From Bacteroidota bacterium (GTDB lineage Bacteria; Bacteroidota; Bacteroidia; Flavobacteriales_D; JABDKJ01), in assembly GCA_027621335.1 (NCBI GenBank), contig JAQCAN010000027.1, positions 1-16,363 of the forward strand: 16,363 nt of DNA, read 5' to 3'. Below the pieces are notes generated by a model. It did no database searches. It was not told the origin of the DNA and saw only the letters and a program-made list of their open reading frames with translations. Position 1 is the stretch's first letter, and the number at the start of each line of letters is the position of its first letter. Of the stretch, positions 13,501 through 16,363 are shown piece by piece. A program made the position numbers and the translations under genes.

Positions 13501-16363
13501 CAACTATGGTCTGTGATTGTTGACTGATGTTGCCATTCCCGTCATCGAAGGTCCAAGTGATGGTATAGGTGCCTTGGCTGCTGTAGCTGAGTGGATCGCT
13601 GGTCGTACCGATAATGGCCCCTTCACAGTCATCCGTGGCCGTTGGCGTAGATAAAACCTCTACCGAGCACTCTCCATTCAGAACAGGTAAGCTCGCTGCA
13701 TCAGGCACCGGAGCAGAGGTGTCATCCACGATTATCGTCTGTGCCTGCTGGCTGCTATTGCCATTCCCATCCTCGTAGGTCCACGTGATGATGTAGGTGC
13801 CTTGGACTATATAGGTCAATGGGTCCATGGTGCTACCTACTATGGCGCCCTGACAATTATCCGTTGCAGTTGCCAGAGAAGCAGTCACAGAGCACTCTCC
13901 GATCAATGTTGGTAGGCTGCCTAGGTCTGGTATCGGGGCGGATAAATCATCTACGATGACTGTTTGCATCTGTGAAATGGAGTTTCCATTCCCATCGTCA
14001 TAGCTCCAAGTAATCGTATAACTGCCCTGGCTGTTGTAGGTCAACGGATCCAAAGTAGTCCCTACTAAAAGACCCTGGCAGCCGTCAGTCGCAGTCGGAG
14101 GAGTGACCGTCACTAAGCACTCTCCACTCGCTGTAGGCAATGTCGGTACGTCAGGCACCGGAGGCATGGTATCATCCACAATGACGATCTGGGTCTGGGT
14201 CGTACTGTTACCGTTGCCGTCCTCATAGAGCCAGGTGATGGTATACGTTCCTTGGCCACCGTACGTCAATGGATCACTGGTCGTTCCGCTTATAGCGCCA
14301 GAGCAGTTGTCCGTGGCTGCGGGTATAGTGCTCACCGTCACCGAGCACTCTCCACTTGCCGTAGGCAAGGTGGCCGCGTCAGGTAATGGGGCTGTGGTGT
14401 CATCCACAATGATGGTCTGGGTCTGAGTCGTGCTGTTCCCATTGCCGTCCTCATAGAGCCAAGTAATCGTGTAGGTCCCCTGAGTCGAATAGATCATTGG
14501 GTCGGTGGTACTAGCAGTCAATGTTCCAGCGCAATTATCCGTGGCAGTCGGTATCACCCCTACGCTCACCGAGCAATCTCCCGTGAGAGCGGATAGACTG
14601 GGCACATCGGGAACTGGAGTGGTAGTGTCATCCACAATAACTGTCTGGCTCTGGGTCGCACTGTTCCCGTTGCCGTCCTCAAAGAGCCAAGTGATGGTGT
14701 AAGTCCCCTGGGTCGAATAGGTCATTGGATCGGTGCTGGTCGCAGGCAATGTTCCAACGCAATTATCCGTGGCAGTCGGTATCACCCCTACGCTCACCGA
14801 GCACTCTCCAGTGAGAGTGGGTAGACTGGGTACATCCGGAACTGGTGTAGTCACATCATCCACGATGACCGTCTGGGTCTGGGTCGCACTGTTCCCGTTG
14901 CCATCTTCGTAGAGCCAAGTGATCGTATAGCTGCCTTGGGTCGAATAGGTCATGGGGTCGGTACTACTCGCTGTGAGTGTTCCAACGCAATTGTCCATTG
15001 CTGTAGGTGTCGTAGCTACGTTCACTGAGCACTCCCCTGTGATCGTGGGAAGACTGGGTGCATCAGGAACCGGAGCTGTGGTGTCATCGATGGTGATGAG
15101 CTGGGTCTGCATTGTGCTGTTACCATTGCCATCTTCGAAGAGCCAGTTGATCGTGTAGGTGCCTTGGGTGGAATAGGTCAAGGGGTCAGTGGTCGTCCCG
15201 AACACCGTGCCTGCACAATTATCAGTAGCCGTTGGGATAATCGTCTCTGTGTATGAACACTCGCTTACTGAAGCTGCAATGAGGACATTATCTGCAATGG
15301 GTGCGATATTGTCCACCAACTGGATATCGAATGAGCCTGTGCTTGTATTTCCAGACTCATCTGAAAGTGTGAGCGTTACTTCCTGCACAGTCCCATGACC
15401 ATTGAATACTGTTCCTGCTGCAGGGGATTGGGACAAGGTCAAGACATTGGAAGCTGAACAGTTATCGGTGCCACTGAAGGTAGTGGTGAAATCTTGAAGC
15501 ACATAGTTGCAGCCAGCATCCACCGGCTTGATCACTAAGACGGGCAGAATGCCGAATTGAGGAGAGATGGTATCCACTGCGGTCAGGCTGAGCGAACCAT
15601 TGTAGACATTATCTGCCTCATCTATCACAGTGAAATTCACGCTGCTGTCCCCATTTACAAGAGTTCCTGAAATGGGCAATTGAGAAAAGAACAGATTGGC
15701 TTCAGCCGTACAATTATCGCTGAGGGATAGAAGGGGTCTGATATCCGGTACTGCGTATTGACAATCCCCATCCACGATGACATTCACATTGGCAGGGCCG
15801 ACAGCACTTGGAGCTTCACCGTCCTTCACGCTGACTTGATAGCTACAGGTCGCTGTGCCCCCCCCTTCATCGGTTGCCAGATAGGAGAAAACATGAAATC
15901 CTACAGGCAGAGCATCCCCGCTGTTCCATCCATTGACATCAGTGCGACTTACGGTGGGTGGAGCGCAATTATCTGTAGCTACAGGCGTCCCGAAGCTATA
16001 GAGATATTCGCATGTTCCAGGGTCGGTGTCGACCGAAAGATTGATGGGACAATTGCTGAATATAGGGTCTGTCTTATCATGCATCAAAATCAGCACAGCA
16101 GACGTATCTGCAATGCCACAGCTGAGTTTGCCAATGGCCTGTATATTGACATCAGCAGTTGCATTGATGGGGCCCGTGGCAGGAATGGGTGTCCATGTTG
16201 GTCCATCCACGATGAACCACGCGATATCATCATAATCCCCCTCCGCGGTCAAGGTCACAATCTCTCCGTTGCAGAAGTATTCAGGATCGGCTACCACATT
16301 CTTGATCAGGCCCGCCTCTCGGCAGCATGAACTCAGATCATCCACAGAGATCCCTGTAGCTCT
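10520..16363 (-). CDS. Giant T9SS-exported adhesin-like protein (5' end beyond window)
   Basis: At least 1,947 residues are visible; the frame is open through the right edge, so signal peptide and N-terminus are missing. Numbering here counts the GTG codon at 16345 as residue 1. Modules in order: Ig-like (about 15-90), HYR-like (91-175), two C-X16-C modules (178-345), nine tandem 75-76-residue repeats (346-1026), C-X16-C (1027-1110), HYR-like (1111-1194), two C-X16-C (1195-1362), HYR-like (1363-1446), C-X16-C (1447-1527), three HYR-like (1528-1769), Ig-like (1770-1852), and a type B sorting domain (1853-1941). The composition is Thr/Ser/Asp-rich and Lys-poor, as expected of a surface protein. 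The layout and the downstream SprF-like gene recall the SprB gliding adhesin; adhesin function is inferred. Eight G in the coding strand (15858-15865) encode glycines 161-163. Confidence 0.9.
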   Translation of the reverse strand, partial: RATGISVDDLSSCCREAGLIKNVVADPEYFCNGEIVTLTAEGDYDDIAWFIVDGPTWTPIPATGPINATADVNIQAIGKLSCGIADTSAVLILMHDKTDPIFSNCPINLSVDTDPGTCEYLYSFGTPVATDNCAPPTVSRTDVNGWNSGDALPVGFHVFSYLATDEGGGTATCSYQVSVKDGEAPSAVGPANVNVIVDGDCQYAVPDIRPLLSLSDNCTAEANLFFSQLPISGTLVNGDSSVNFTVIDEADNVYNGSLSLTAVDTISPQFGILPVLVIKPVDAGCNYVLQDFTTTFSGTDNCSASNVLTLSQSPAAGTVFNGHGTVQEVTLTLSDESGNTSTGSFDIQLVDNIAPIADNVLIAASVSECSYTETIIPTATDNCAGTVFGTTTDPLTYSTQGTYTINWLFEDGNGNSTMQTQLITIDDTTAPVPDAPSLPTITGECSVNVATTPTAMDNCVGTLTASSTDPMTYSTQGSYTITWLYEDGNGNSATQTQTVIVDDVTTPVPDVPSLPTLTGECSVSVGVIPTATDNCVGTLPATSTDPMTYSTQGTYTITWLFEDGNGNSATQSQTVIVDDTTTPVPDVPSLSALTGDCSVSVGVIPTATDNCAGTLTASTTDPMIYSTQGTYTITWLYEDGNGNSTTQTQTIIVDDTTAPLPDAATLPTASGECSVTVSTIPAATDNCSGAISGTTSDPLTYGGQGTYTITWLYEDGNGNSTTQTQIVIVDDTMPPVPDVPTLPTASGECLVTVTPPTATDGCQGLLVGTTLDPLTYNSQGSYTITWSYDDGNGNSISQMQTVIVDDLSAPIPDLGSLPTLIGECSVTASLATATDNCQGAIVGSTMDPLTYIVQGTYIITWTYEDGNGNSSQQAQTIIVDDTSAPVPDAASLPVLNGECSVEVLSTPTATDDCEGAIIGTTSDPLSYSSQGTYTITWTFDDGNGNISQQSQTIVVNDTTGPVPNVASLPYVSGECMATVNAPSALDNCEGVIIATTTDPITYTTQGTFSITWIYDDGHGNTSTQDQTVIVQDTEDPIVLTSPSTIQRTLDANCAYVLEDLRSLISVTDACDTDLDIVQNPSPGLVITGDGTLIALTFIISDDAGNNVSTGFTLELEDITAPAVSCPAALIIAADAGTCGAEVVFNDPIATDACGTASVIRIDGLALNSGDIFPVGMTVLTYQAADESGNTSTCTLSILVQDQEGPIISGPTADEPAFNENCGTVLMDYAGLLTYSDGCTPFADLIATQSPVVGATITGPTLVTVTIIDGAGNASDHDILVTPQDVTPPVFNAMDDLSRSLGASCQYLMEDFTGLIGVSDNCSPALTLSQFPLVNTPFFGHGTIVPVTIYAEDASGNIDSLTFSIGLEDNTPPSIICPNDTTVYSSVGSCEVFIDMEVAVAMDACQTVSSVNNFNGTGDASDFYPLGNTIISWSTTDDQNFLSTCVQMVTVIDTVAPVIEEISEVVVDMFGCTYEFGDFTSYVMASDNCTEAADLTIDQDLIGGQISGPTYLEFIVTDASGNSSISGFNVVPVNVVAPVMDCYGTLTAVLPEGDCEMEVNIPAPLATDDCGDATVTNTDNGTNSLTLTLGLGDHDVTWIATDAEGNSSECLITVTVTPEVPVNMVCPENISTVASATECGADLVIGQPEVNGFCSFVLSNDFNGTSDASGVYGVGTTEVIFTATGSTEISCSFTVEILDITVPTVICPQAIEQCGNTVDVDTPEWSDACGISSLVNDFNGLEDASGEYPSGETIITWTATDLSGNTNSCTTMVNITEIDIIATAGPDAILDFYFDHQLQATLPTGATGTWSSENEALSFSDVNDPQATVTGLALGNNVLTWTVDHGLCGVMEDEVNVLTREFLIPNGFSPNGDNVNDTYVIRGLATLGGVAIQVFDRWGLEVYASDDYDNSWDGVSPMGKTLPTGTYFYIITLKERNEILRGSLELKR
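10523..10789 (-). other. Type B (gliding motility-associated) C-terminal sorting domain
   Basis: The last 89 residues of the adhesin match the Bacteroidota type B CTD: F-L-I-P-N-G-F-S-P-N-G-D at the start, N-D-T-Y, then V-F-D-R-W-G-L-E-V-Y, W-D-G near the middle, P-T-G-T-Y-F-Y, and a short strand ending G-S-L-E-L-K-R. Such domains target proteins to the type IX secretion system; type B domains differ from the shorter type A by needing a PorP/SprF-like partner, here the next gene. Confidence 0.93.
13268..15310 (-). repeat. Nine tandem 225-228-bp coding repeats in the adhesin
   Basis: Nine head-to-tail units encode 76,76,76,76,76,75,75,76,75 residues. Boundaries on the plus strand: 15083-15310, 14855-15082, 14627-14854, 14399-14626, 14171-14398, 13946-14170, 13721-13945, 13493-13720, 13268-13492. 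Each unit has x-x-P-[VIL]-P-D/N near its start, G-E/D-C near residue 18, D-N/D/G-C near 31-32, T-D-P-[ML]-T-Y then Q-G-[TS]-Y-T-I-T-W mid-unit, and D-G-N-G-N near 60-64, ending in Q-T-[VI]-I-V-D-D. Units 2-4 are the most alike at DNA level; unit 1 is most diverged in its first third. The D-G-N-G-N and W-x-[YF]-[ED]-D pattern is HYR-like. Confidence 0.95.

Noticed and set aside
13268..15310. Regular repeats that could be mistaken for a CRISPR array or satellite
   Set aside because: The period is 225-228 bases, all units are in one open frame and encode a conserved domain; there are no short identical repeats with unique spacers.
15758..16330. 190-codon open frame on the plus strand opposite the adhesin start region
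   Set aside because: It is antisense to a clearly coding HYR-type sequence, its translation resembles no protein I know, and similar shadow frames occur all along this repeat-rich gene.

Overview
The window looks like a chromosomal segment of a gliding-type Bacteroidota bacterium, probably a Flavobacteriia/Cryomorphaceae-like lineage of moderate GC; the exact taxon cannot be read from the sequence. Three things support this. The gliding lipoprotein genes gldD and gldH and the membrane gene gldE are present. The order HU / mutY-ssb-gldE-gldD is typical of the phylum. A giant surface protein ends in the Bacteroidota-specific 'gliding motility-associated' type B C-terminal domain and sits next to a PorP/SprF-family partner. 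Candidate promoters fit the Bacteroidota pattern (TAnnTTTG-like -7 box) rather than the E. coli one.

Layout. 1-699 (minus): HU followed by a membrane-anchored TPR protein cut by the window edge. 812-4324 (plus): mutY, ssb, gldE and gldD, divergent from HU. 4296-7779 (minus): holB, gldH, a GNAT acetyltransferase and aspartate kinase, tightly packed. 7856-9043 (plus): pgk, divergent from holB. 9021-16363 (minus): a very large T9SS-exported adhesin-like protein whose 5' end is outside the window, overlapping by 4 nt a PorP/SprF-family outer-membrane protein, then a CvpA-family membrane protein. Coding density is very high. No gene-free stretch exceeds about 120 bases, and both convergent junctions overlap. 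I see no rRNA, tRNA, CRISPR array, insertion sequence or convincing rho-independent terminator.

How it fits together. GldD and GldH (lipoproteins) and GldE (CNNM/CorC-like membrane protein) belong to the gliding/type IX secretion set known from Flavobacterium johnsoniae. The adhesin plus PorP/SprF pair has the architecture of SprB-SprF, where the SprF-like protein is needed for export of its type B CTD client. The other genes are housekeeping: DNA repair and replication (mutY, ssb, holB, HU), glycolysis (pgk) and aspartate-family amino acid synthesis.

The most distinctive element is the 1,948-codon visible part of the adhesin. It has nine consecutive 75-76-residue repeats, each with two conserved cysteines. 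These are inserted in a mosaic of HYR-like modules and a second module type with an invariant C-X5-D-X8-D-X-C signature. Two adjacent repeats share a 46-nt identical stretch exactly one 228-bp period apart, a sign of recent repeat homogenisation or duplication.
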